A stretch of DNA of 64,000 nt from Chamaecyparis obtusa (Eukaryota > Streptophyta > Pinopsida > Cupressales > Cupressaceae): assembly GCA_027943335.1 (NCBI GenBank), contig BSBK01002795.1, forward strand, positions 1-64,000. Reading direction: 5' to 3'. The notes beneath the pieces are model-generated. The model did no database searches and had not been told where the DNA came from. It saw only the letters and a program-made list of their open reading frames with translations. This document shows, piece by piece, positions 20,650 through 31,442 of the stretch (the first letter of the stretch is position 1; every line of letters starts with the position of its first letter). The translations under genes and the position numbers were made by a program.

Positions 20650-20889
20650 TGAAGCCTTTTCCTCTAGAACTCTTAGACCCCTTATAAATGAATCTTTTGC
20701 ATTTGGAGAGACTACCTCATATTGCTCTGCCAGTTTTCCCAGGTCAATACAGACATTACAGTTTTGTCAGTCAAACCCTAGGCTTAGCAAACTGTGAAAT
20801 TCTTCCTGGGTTATTGATAAAATTTCTTCCTATTTTTTTTTATTCACAATTGTTGTTCTTTATTCATCATAATTTTTTGCACAAATGAA

Positions 20890-21179
20890 GACAATTTTTG
20901 GGTAAGGGAAAACTTTGGGTAACAACATGTGACCCAAACCAACATCCCACAAAGAAACTTTATTTGTTTATGCACCTACCAGTGGGTTAAATTTTATAAA
21001 ATTAGACCTCTTTGGCCCAGTTGCCTTACTGCACAATGAATGTTTAATTGCTATAAATCTCTTTTCACCATCGATAACAAGATCATAAACATCGTGATAC
21101 TCATTAGTGAAACCAGGGATTTCTACTAGTTTTCTGCTATTAAAGGTTTCCCATCTGCCTTAGTTTTCGCTTTCCCCAT
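20890..21179 (-). pseudogene. Likely N-terminus of the decayed minus-strand protein
   Basis: ATG at 21177-21179 opens a short Lys-rich start (MGKAKTKADGKPL), then a frameshift leads into LVEIPGFTNEYHDVYDLV and KRFIAIKHSLCSKATGPKRS. These look like real protein rather than random translation. At least two frameshifts separate this from 20649. Host gene relic or retroelement ORF cannot be decided. Confidence 0.4.
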
Positions 21180-22170
21180 TGTTCTTCAGAAGAATGAAAA
21201 AACATAGATTCATAGATATTTACTAAAAAAATCATAGATAATAACTAACTAATTAATAAAACCCCAATTATACATGCAAGAATTAAAATTTCAAAATCAG
21301 GTTAAACTTACTCGAAATTAAACTTTGAAATCAAGATAGATATAAATTAGAATGGCTAAGGCTCTCACAAATTACAGTCTCGAAATCTTTAGCAATGGTT
21401 CAACAGTTCTTTTGAGCTTTGCTACTACGAGTCGACAGGTTTTTAAAAAGAAAAGATTAAAAACCTTTTGTTAAATGTAATGGTATATAATTATACTATA
21501 ATGGTAAATTAATCTTTCTAAAACATGTGTAAGTTGTAACGTAATCTTTCTAAAACATACCACGTGTAATGTAATCTTTCTAAAACATACTATGCATAAC
21601 TATTAATCTTTTCGATGAATTACATGTCAACGACATACTACATGTCACGTTTCTGGAGTGAGTTTTTAGAAAAGCTTTTTGAAACCCATAGTTCTTCTGA
21701 AATAAAACTTCAACCATTCATCTCTCATAATCCAATGATTTTCATGATTTTAAAATATTAATAATTTAACACACTCTAATGAATATTAATTATTAACTAT
21801 ATTCACTTAGAATAACTTATCCATGAAATTTAATCCAGAAATGATAAAGTTTTGAAACATTTAATTATTGCATGAAACAAAACTGCAACGCAAATTTTTT
21901 GTATTATATAAGGAAAATTTTTATTACAACTCAAATATGCCCATAGACCATATCTATTAACAATTCTTATAATCAAAGCAAAAAAGAAAAGCAGTAGCAC
22001 TTCGAAATTCTTAAAACTTTTTCATATTATATTTTTTAACATATGTGATTACAATTTATATCATTTCAAAAACCCTGATAAGCTACTACCACCATAGGGA
22101 GACATAGTAGAAGGACTAGAGAGTAGAGACTACGTAGAATCATAGAATATTTGGCTAAGGCTCCCTTCCT
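21180..22170. other. Intergenic AT-rich DNA with a short direct repeat
   Basis: No gene seen. TAATCTTTCTAAAACAT occurs at 21510, 21542 and 21572 (spacing about 30-32 bases). Confidence 0.6.
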
Positions 22171-22751
22171 TCAAACTTCTATGTGGAAGTCTTCCGAGAG
22201 GATAATGTCGATGAATTCTTCTAGCCACAGATAGTCCCTGCATTCATCCAGTAGGTGCCACTTCCAAAGGAAATCCCTCCCAATCTGTGCCCTCTTCTGA
22301 TAACATGTGAGTTTCTCAGCATCAAGGTTCAGTAGGAATGGTTGCCTAGGAACAACTACTCCTAGTTGTAGAATCTTAGGCAAATCATTTTCCCAAGGAA
22401 TTCCAACCCCAATTTCTAAAAATACAACAACATGCATATCATCACCGAGGTATTCTTCTTTGAAAACTTTCCTTAGAAGCATGATCATATCCACCTTTTC
22501 CCCCCCAGGTCCAACAGAAATGCCAAGAACTGAGATGAAATGTCAGTGGTGACTCTATACCTATTTTCACTCTTTAAAAATTCATGTCCGAGCACCATCC
22601 TTATAGCCTCCTTGGTGAAGGCTCCCAACTTTGTAGCAAAAGACACTAGGATTGGGTCTGTGACTAGGCCCAAAAATTCCTTCTGGTCCTCCAAGGTAGT
22701 GTATCTTAAACAAATTGAAGTGTCCATTCGCATGACGTAGACTATTCTCAT
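22171..22751 (-). pseudogene. Unknown protein relic with a homopolymer frameshift
   Basis: Two overlapping minus frames: 22751-22485 (RYTTLEDQKEFLGLVTDPIL, AFLLDLGG) and 22494-22171 (DMIMLLRKVFKEEYLGDDMH, DFLWKWHLLDECRDYLWLEE). They meet at a run of eight C on the plus strand at about 22499-22506, so a length change in that run probably split one ~190-residue protein. Amino-acid content looks protein-like with few stops. No family recognised. Its neighbours are AT-rich non-coding DNA on both sides. Confidence 0.45.
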
Positions 22752-23361
22752 GAATATGCTTTCATAGAGAACCTAGCACTCGTAGACTATTCTCACAAAT
22801 ATGCTTTCACAATCGTAAATTAATGAGCATAGATCGATCTATTTATAAGTCTTGATTGAAAATAATTCCCCTAAAGATCTAATTAAATTGTAAGATGAAT
22901 GGTAACTGTCCGAAAATCACTAAATCTTTCATATTTAACACAACACTAGGTGGAATTGGAAACAACACTTATGATAAGGCATTTTCTATCTTGGAAATAA
23001 TGAAGGCCGAAAGGATCGTGCCACGCAGGTGGACATAACAATTCTTTATTTTTAAAAAACTTGAAAACCTGTGCCCACTCTATAGAAACAATAAGCAAAG
23101 TACATTAGCTGCAAAATGGCAGCAGGAAATGAAGCTTTACCATTGATTTAAGATCATCGAATGGTCAGAAAACAATGTCCTTATATGATATGACATTTTC
23201 ATTCAAGCCTTAACTTTAATGCATTAATCTATCAAGGTATATGATGTCACTGTCACACATATCTGTCAGTGGAAATTGAAAGGCGCCATCAAAGAAACCA
23301 TTAATTCAAAATGTACATTACTTTAATTGATGTCATGACTCATCTACTCATTGCCATTAAT

Positions 23362-23424
23362 TAATATTTCTATCTAATATTACCAAATTTTCCAAAAGAA
23401 TTCTAATATTTCTATCTAATATTA
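23362..23424. repeat. 21-bp direct repeat
   Basis: TAATATTTCTATCTAATATT plus one A, at 23362-23382 and 23404-23424, exact by eye, 42 bases apart. It abuts the left side of the foldback structure, so it may be a duplication tied to it. Confidence 0.7.
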
Positions 23425-23551
23425 TAGTGTCACAAGTTCGTTTGATTACAACATATCAATGACCAAAGTCAAATTTCAGGCCTATTGTTGCTCTTCATAA
23501 TATTTACGAAAAAGTCTCGGCTGAATCGTGACATGTCGTATGACACGTATT

Positions 23552-23659
23552 GTTGGTCTTCATAATATATATGGAAAACTCTCAGCGGAATCATGACACA
23601 TGGTATAAAATGTGTCATGATTCCACCAATAGTTTTCCATATATATTATGAAGACCAAC
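23552..23659. repeat. Long hairpin or MITE-like foldback
   Basis: Arms 23552-23601 and 23610-23659 (50 bases each) are reverse complements with about six mismatches, around an 8-base loop. Weaker inverted similarity extends outward to about 23427 and 23745 (ACAACATATCAA on the left, TTGATATGTTGT on the right). The left arm also contains a second, diverged copy of CTTCATAATAT. No coding content. Confidence 0.85.
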
Positions 23660-24019
23660 GAAAGGCCCAAAATTCACCTTTGGTTGTTGATATGTTGTAA
23701 ATCCAACGGACGTGTGTCATGTGAATCTGTGACATCATAGTGATGGGAGTGGGACCTGATGCAACTTCAACATCAAACCACAACCATTGGATTAACAGAG
23801 ATGAATGGTGGAAGGTGCATTTCAGAGGGAATGTGGTGTGATATCTCCTTTAGTGACAACTCTCTCCGAAATCATCACATGTCATTCTTCAATTTTCCAA
23901 TTATTCAATCGCCATACCAACTATTTCTTTTTGAAAACCATTCGCCATGACAAATAAATTAATTCAAATATTTGGAAAATAGTTTCTCCATATTTTTATA
24001 AAAATAGTATCCATTATTA

Positions 24020-24198
24020 AAATATTTTCCAACTAATATCCATATTTTGAAACATAATTCGCCATCAATATTAATAATTTTATTTTAAAAAAAATTATAG
24101 TCGCCATTTAAAAAAAATAAATTGTATACACTATTAAAAAATTTGCCACGAAATATCCATATTTTGACACATAATTCACCATCACTATTAAAAATTTT
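24020..24198. repeat. Diverged ~62-bp direct repeat
   Basis: 24020-24081 and 24136-24198 share AATATCCATATTTTGA, CACATAATTC and CCATCA-TATTAA. Start-to-start distance 116 bases. Confidence 0.65.
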
Positions 24199-24270
24199 CC
24201 CCCCAAAACACATGTGATTCACCACAATTTTATACTTTTCGGGAGGGGGGGTTCCTTAAAGTTATCCCTA

Positions 24271-24784
24271 GTGCAAAGAAAAATTGTCTAAGTGTAAGAA
24301 GCATTTTCCCAGTGTAACTGGAGAGAGTTTTGATTGGCGACATCGATAGAAGTAAGTTCAGTACTTGTGCACTTGAACATGGATACTATGATGCATATTA
24401 AGAACTCACCTGAGAACGCAAGTTTGTATGACATGTAAGGAATAAGTTATTGCAGTATTCCAGAGATAGTGTTATAGCCGATAAAACAAAGAAGAAGATA
24501 GAATTGGTAAATAGTGAAGGGATTATTTTGTATATCAAAATAATTTCTTAATCATATAAAGGGATGACATCCTAGATGTTAACCCTTGGGCAGCGCATGT
24601 TAAAATGTATTTTGTAAATTGCTTTATGTTTAGTAAAGCTGATTGTAAAAGTTATTATTCCTAATAACTTGTATAAGTATAAGACATATGTAATGCAGAG
24701 GAGATAGATGAGATAAGTGAATATATGTATGCAAAATATATTGGTGTGAAGTTGTGAAAGTCAAGCAAGCAGTATAAGGTTATG
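24271..24784 (+). repeat. T LTR1, left part (5'-truncated)
   Basis: Aligns with LTR2 from 53194 and LTR3. About 98 bp of the LTR start are missing. It retains a ~95-bp segment (about 24350-24480) also in LTR3 but deleted from LTR2. Continues at 47550 after C2. Confidence 0.88.
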
Positions 24785-26278
24785 TGTTAATATGATTTAG
24801 AACAACAGAGAGAGGGGCAGGGGGTGAATTAGTTGTTCTCAAGTCTAGATGTATAAAAACAAACTTTAAACTCTTCAACAAATTAGATGTAATAACCAGC
24901 ACCTACTTGGTCATTACTGATTACATAACAGAAATATACAACAGTGTAGTCCACTTATCCAATAGCATCTAACTTGTAAAACACAGAAATGATCAAACCA
25001 AAACATTCACACAAGTATCAACACCAGGATTTATAGTGGAAACCAAATTAGCAAAAAACCACTTTGTAACATGTTACTATTATGTTCACTCTTCTCAAGT
25101 GAGCTCGGTGAAAAGTCAACCCTGTCAAAGGTTACAAACACACTGTCAGGTGTGACCTGGTTAAAGGATTTAAACCACTCTATTAAAAGTGCACCTTGTT
25201 ATAGGACTTATATACACTCCATTAGAATGCAACCTTGTTTAAAGGATTTATACCTATGACTGCTAGGTCAACCTCTATTAAAAGGATTTTGACTATTACA
25301 ATGGTTAGAAAGTAGCAGTAGTATTGATCTAAAAAACATACAACTCACTTTGCAAATATCAGATCAAATTCCGTACACATATGTTGGCTTACTGACTGTG
25401 AACCTTTTCCATCTCCATCACTAATCTTCTCAAAACTCTCTTCAAGGAATCACAACACTTCTCCTTCAGCCTTCTCTTCTTAGACAGTCAATAACATCAA
25501 CAATACTTCTAGCATCTACTCCTTGTTCAACCTCTCGCTTAGGTTTCCTTAATACTACCTCTATTAGGTCAATACATCTTTTACCACTTAATCTCCTTTG
25601 TAGATCTTAGGGTTAGGTCAAATTCATTGAATCCATCCTACATTATGTTCTTCGGCTATGCTTCTAGAAATATCTTGAATCTCTTAAAAGATTTACAATA
25701 AAACATTTTACAGTGCATTAAATGCTTTCATACAATCAATAAATAAAGTCAACATATTTTACATAATCCAAGAATTCAATGATGTTGGCTGCAAATCTGA
25801 ATTCTTCCTCAAATGCAAAATATTGACACTCGGTCAATACTGTGTTCAACTTTTTGATCTTCTCTAGAAAGCTCAATCACCACATAAACTATTTCCTTGG
25901 CTAACACTGCCTTCCTCGACAATTAACTAGTGTTCGGTCAACACTAATTTTACTCAGCATATACTAGCTCGGTCGACACAAACAACACTTGAATTAAACT
26001 AGATTTCTTCACTGAATTTCTCACTTAAGCCTACCAGTTTAGTCTTCATTCTTACTTAGATAAACAATACATTGTCTTATCATTGTGCCACATAATCAAG
26101 TACTCAGTGAAGTATCAAGATAACTCAACCTTTCCTTAGGTTCTATTGTTACCAACCTTGCCTATCCCCTTAGCAACACTCAAATAGATATAGTACTTTC
26201 TTAAATAGAAATAGTCTTACCAGTTAAGGTTTGACATCAATGACAATACAACAATTGCTTCAATTGCAGTACCCAGCA
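24785..26278 (-). repeat. C2 3' LTR
   Basis: 1494 bp, matching 46068-47543. On the plus strand it starts TGTTAATATG and ends before a polypurine tract complement. Confidence 0.92.
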
Positions 26279-26494
26279 ATCTCCCTCTTTGACATTGATG
26301 GCAACACCATATGAATATCACATGAATTACCAACCAATCCAAAAACTTATCTATCCACCAAAAATATTTATAATATCCTTAGCTTCATTCTGATATAGAA
26401 TCAATTATCCATGCTTGACCATCCATTGAATTTCTCCCACTGTCTTGATCTTCACATTTTGTGTATTCATCTGTGATCATCTCCCTCTTTGACA
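26279..26494 (-). other. C2 twin polypurine tracts
   Basis: TCAAAGAGGGAG occurs in two places on the minus strand: directly before the LTR (complement at 26279-26292) and again about 200 bases upstream (complement at 26480-26494). Only the first can prime the LTR-adjacent plus strand; the second may be a secondary primer. Confidence 0.7.
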
Positions 26495-26699
26495 AAAATG
26501 CCAAAACATCAACAAAAACATACATCCTGTAGATGTGGATATCATCCTTTCAGTTCAGTAACAATATTTCTCCTTCTGTCATCTTGCTTATGACTAATTC
26601 TTGACTTTTCTGTGCTTTTCACAACTCTAGGCTTCTCCTAAAGTGTGACCTTTCTCTACATCAATTTGTTAGATGTTCTTTGCAGCACATTTGATGCAG

Positions 26700-28565
26700 T
26701 GCTCCTAGCTTGACTAGGCAGCGTCAGTTAGGGGAAGGACCCCTAATTGACTTCTTAGGTATTCATGAGCTTCTTTAGGTAAAGCCTTAGTGAATATGTC
26801 TGCTAATTGTTCCTTTGTATTCACATATTCCATGCGGACCTCTTTATCTTGTACTACTTATCTCAAGTAATGATACTTGATGGCAATGTGTTTGGTCATT
26901 GTGTGCATCACTGGATTCTTAGAGATGTTGATAGCACTTGTGTTGTCATAGAAGATGACAACTGGTTCAATGATTTCTTCTTTCATGCCTACCAACAATT
27001 TCTTTATCCATATCAAATTTGAACAATTCACAGCTACAACCAGATACTCAGCTTCTGTAGTAGATTGGGAAATGCAATTTTGTTTCTTGCTTGTCCAGGA
27101 AACTAATCTTTGTCCAAGAAAGAAAGCTCCACCACTAGTACTCTTTCTGTAATCTACATTTCCTGCCCATTCAGCATCTGTATACACTCTCAATTCAAAT
27201 TTTTCATGCTTCTTGTAGTACAATGCATAGTCAGCAGTTCCCTTCAAATATCTCATGATTCTTTTAACCGCCATCATGTGAGTTTCCTTAGGATTGGCAG
27301 AGAATCTTGCCAAAATCCCAACAACTAATGTAATATCTAGTCTGCTATGTACAACATACTGTAGCTTTCCGATCATGGATCTATACAAAGTCTGGTTAAC
27401 TTCTACAACATCATCATTTTTAGATAGCTTCTGTCCAGTAGCCATGGGAGTACTTACTGGTCTTGAATCTTCCATACCAAAGGTTTTCAGTATCTCATGA
27501 ACATATTTAGACTGGGTGATGAAAATTCCTTTCTCCATCTGATATACTTGCAAACCAACAAAAAATTTGATCTCCCCAAACATAGTCATTTCAAATTCAA
27601 TTTGCATTTCATTTGAAAATTTCTTACACAAGGCATCTTGTCCACCAAATATAATATCATCTACAAAGATCTTAGCTAACAAGATTCCTTTACCTTCTTC
27701 ATCTTTCATGTATAGATTGCTTGTGTCATTTGTCATTGAGAATCCAATCTATATTAAGTTGTGCAATCTTTCATACCATGCTCTGAGAGCTTGCTTTAGT
27801 CCATACAATGCTTTATTCTGTTTGCAAACCATGTGTCTTTTGTTTGGATCAAAAAATCCTTCTGGGTGTTCAATATATACTTCTTCCAATATACCATTTA
27901 AAAATGTAGACTTAACATCCATTTGGTATACCTTGAAACCTTTATAGGAAGCATATGCAAGAAGAGTTCTGACTCCTTCCAATATTTCTACAGGAGAAGA
28001 TGTCTCCCCATAATCTATTCCTTATTCTTGGGTGTAGCCTTTGCATACTAGCCTAGCATTGTTTCTTGTGATTTGACCATGTTCATTCATCTTATTATGA
28101 AATACCCACTTTGTCCCTATGACATTATTATTTTTTGGTCTTGGCACCAGAGTCCAGGTATCATTCTTCTCTATCTGGTCTATCTCTTCATTCATTGCTT
28201 CTATCCAATCTTCATTTTCTAATGCCTCATTTGTTGTCTTAGGATCAAATTCACATAGTAAACATGTTGGATCTCTTGCCTTGCTTTTGGTCTAAATACC
28301 ATTATCTTTATCTCCAATAATTTGTTCAGGCTTCTGATGTCTCCTTACATATTGTGCTAGAATAGGTTCTGCTCTCCTTTCATTTTTCTCATCAGGTTCA
28401 CTAACAAGATTGTCAGATTCAGCTTTTGAATGCTCGACAACCTCTTCCTGATACTTGACAGCTTCTTCCTATCGCTTGGCACGTTCTTCTTCTCTCTCAG
28501 CATTGTTATCCTAATGCTAGGCATTTCTTACCCAAGAATCAACATCAGGTGTAGGTATGTCACTT
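26700..28565 (-). pseudogene. C2 reverse transcriptase / RNase H
   Basis: Reading starts in the integrase-RT linker at the Tinv junction. The RT N-terminus carries NDTWTLVPRP and GTKWVFHNK near 28180-28090, then YQMDVKSTFLNG and ALYGLKQALRAWYERL (27982-27749), then FVDDIIFG with the catalytic Asp pair near 27661-27656. RNase H shows YTDAEWAGNVDYRKSTSG and STTEAEY. A stop after HYLR (26858) interrupts the last part (LADIFTKALPKEAHEYLRSQ), which ends near 26700. The product would copy element RNA in the particle, but several stops make it inactive. Clear homology to Copia pol. Confidence 0.9.
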
Positions 28566-28570
28566 GCCTC

Positions 28571-30716
28571 TATTAGGAATGGGAACACTAAGAGCGGGGG
28601 TGAATCAGTGTTCACTGTATTTTAACTTTTCACTTTAATCTTTATTCTAAACTTAAATGCTTAAGTACTAAAATAAACATTCACATAAACATGAAACATG
28701 AAATCAACACATGACACCAATATGGTTACAAGGAAACCCAAATAGGTAAAAACCCCAGTGGGACTTGATACTATAATACCCCAAAATTGGCACCTAATAA
28801 ATTCAATCAATTTTGGTGCATTTTGGTCAATTTTACATCTTCAAAGTCCTACTTTGCTAGGCAATTTTATCTCTCCTACTTGACTTAATTTGACTTGATG
28901 TCAATTGCAAAAACCCTAAATTGCATTAATCAAATATCATAATTAATTTCTAAAGTCTTTGACTTTTATTAGCTAAATTACCCCTATGATAAATTAATTT
29001 AATTCTAAATTCCTAAGTTCTTGGAATTAAATTAAACCCACCCCATTTGGCTAATATACATGAACACAAATTAATTATTACTTGTTATTCGAATGGACAC
29101 TCATTTTTGAATTAATAATTCATAATATTCGAAAGGTCACCCTGTGTGGCAAATTCCATTCTTTTAATTAAGTAATTTATGCATTTTTGTCTCGAATGGG
29201 AATGAAGAGTCAGGAGTTTCAAATCAAGAACCCCTTCATTCTCTTCCCTGGCTTTTCTATTTAATGAACCTCATTCTTCATTCAAAAAGAGAGCAATTTT
29301 GAGAGTAATTGAACTATAGCTTTTTTTTTTGTCTCAATTTCATTAATTCAAAGCTTTTGTTGCATATTAGTATAATTTTCACCTAGTTTAATATTGTGTT
29401 TTCATTATAATTATTTTTCTTACTTGTTCTTAGCTAAATCTCATCTTTATTTCAAGTACTTTAGAATAATCTACACTTCATATTTAATTTCAAGCTATTT
29501 AGATTAATATCATATTTCTTTGAAAGCTCTTAGATTAAATTGCATTCATTCTAGTTTAATTCAGTTTTTTGGCTTATCATCATAGCTTTTGAAAATCCTC
29601 CATTGTAGAATCGGTCTTATGGTTGTTGGCTCTCCAATCTGAGAGTAATTAAACACCCCATCTACATAGGAGGCAACAGGTCGCATCACCATGAATTTCA
29701 GATTGAATAATTCATACTCTCTTTCGTAATTCGATCATGTGAGTAATGACTATGTTGTGTGTGTAGTTGGATTAGAGATCCACATTCAACCACATACAGA
29801 TACCTACTAATATTTTGCACTAGTGTTTTGTGATCCTTGTTAGAAGATCCTTTACCCTATTAGGAGTAGCTTTACAATGCTTTAAGTAAAGTAGACCTTG
29901 TTAAGGGTTAGACCCTGTTAGGAGTCTTTTACAATGATCACTGTTAGGGGAGTGGACTCACTATCCTAGACCTCACTACTCAAATGGTGAAGGCTACAAC
30001 CTTCTGATTTTAGATACACACTATATCTACAGGTGAACTATTATTGTGACACTACTTGTTCGATCAGTTCCTTTGGTGCATTGATGCTTTGACCTCTAGT
30101 AAAGCTCTAAGACATCTTATGTTGTCTTTGCATACCTCTTCTCTTCTTATCACAACTCTCTTATCAATTCCATACCGAATACAATGGGCCCACCTTATAT
30201 TTATGCACTCATACAAAATACACAATTAGGTCGGCCCTATAACTAATTACAAACAATGCTTCCAAATGAATTGGCTTAAGCATGCTTACAACTATACATA
30301 TAAAAATGTCAGCAACCTAAATACAATGGGCGCATAGCCTTTACAACATTACATTATAATCGCAAACCAAAATGCTAACTGTCGGCTCCATGCTCTATTC
30401 TCTACTGGCACATTGGTTATGGAACTTCAACTGACTATAAATTTCATATCTTTGCATATCTTCTTATGCGCTCATAGACTAATCAATAATATAGTCTAAG
30501 AAACTTAACTTCCAGGGTGCATATCATAATTCATCCGTACACACGTGCGTTGATGCTCTGGGCTACAGGAATTATGTGCACTGTCCAGTCTTCAACACTT
30601 AACTAAATTATGATCTTTACACTAAGTGCGCTGACTCCAAACTACTATATGAATTTGTTGCCATAATGACAACACTATATCAAGTCATATACTTTAGTAT
30701 AGAAAACTTTCCAAAA
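28571..30716 (-). repeat. Tinv 3' LTR with solo LTR inside
   Basis: Matches 42536-43635 in two blocks, 28571-28771 and 29799-30716. Its plus-strand start reads TATTAGG where the other LTR has TGTTAGG. About 1.1 kb without the insert. Confidence 0.9.
28772..29798 (+). mobile_element. Gypsy-type solo LTR in the Tinv LTR
   Basis: 1027 bp, beginning TATAATACCCC (TG expected, G to A change) and ending CATACA, flanked by GATAC at 28767-28771 and 29799-29803. The start resembles the TGTAATACCC of G2. There is no internal sequence, so LTR-LTR recombination removed it. Plus-strand orientation is inferred from the termini. Confidence 0.85.
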
Positions 30717-30871
30717 ATATCCCCCTTTGAAATTGATGGCAACAAAGGAATATGGCTAAGTTGCTAACTGTCCCTTAACACAAAAACTTTTTGTCTTCTA
30801 TACATTTTCTATACATAATCTTATATCTCCCTATATTATAATCCATATTCTATACACTACTCCCCCTTTGA
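30717..30871 (-). other. Tinv twin polypurine tracts
   Basis: Complement of AAAGGGGGATAT at 30717-30730 abuts the LTR; complement of TCAAAGGGGGAG at 30860-30871 lies about 140 bases upstream. T and C2 show the same pairing. Confidence 0.7.
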
Positions 30872-30914
30872 CATTAATGACAAAGGTGCATCAAAAAACT
30901 GTATCTACACATAC

Positions 30915-31442
30915 TCATTGAGGGAAAACATCTAGATATGCAATCTTAAGGTTTTGGATCTCTTTCTTTCAAAAGGTTATCAGAGAGTTAACTATCTGGA
31001 GATGGGTGCATAATGCATATTGAAGATTCTCCATATTATCTAAGTCACTGATGGGACCATGAGCATAAGTTACCATGGTGGCATCAATCTCCTTTATATT
31101 CTAATTGAGGATATCTAAAGAGGGCGCAAGACCATTCCTCAACTGAGTCTGTTTGGACCTTATCCTTGTTATCTCTATTTCTTCCTTCTGAATCTTGTCT
31201 ATCTATCCTTGGTAGACATTGTTGCACATGTTCACATTAGTGGATGTGTTTGACACTGAATTCTTTACCTGCTCAATCATTGCTTCTACCTCTTTTATCT
31301 TCTTGAAGTGAGCATTAGGGAGCTTGTCTTGATCCATGCATGCTGCAATGATCCTTCTTCCCTCATCAGCAAATGCTTTCAAGGATGCTTGATCAGACTT
31401 AAGAGAATTCAAGTCTAGTGAAAATTTTCTCATTATTTCAGT
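30915..31442 (-). pseudogene. Tinv ORF3, distal part
   Basis: Minus-strand reading in one frame from the G2 junction down to a TGA at 30915-30917 (LNSLKSDQASLKAFADEGRR, NAHFKKIKEVEAMIEQVKNS). Highly helical and charged, like the coiled-coil end of T ORF3. Three in-frame stops. Continuous with 38239-40911 before G2 inserted. Confidence 0.65.

Larger units (their letters stand above)
22752..24270. other. Intergenic DNA with hairpin and repeats; no gene seen
   Basis: AT-rich. Contains the direct repeat, the long hairpin and the repeated block listed separately. The stretch ends where the truncated T LTR1 begins. Confidence 0.6.

Noticed and set aside
26807..27947. Plus-strand frames across the C2 RT region
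   Set aside because: They are shadows of the minus-strand reverse transcriptase, which has clear catalytic motifs.
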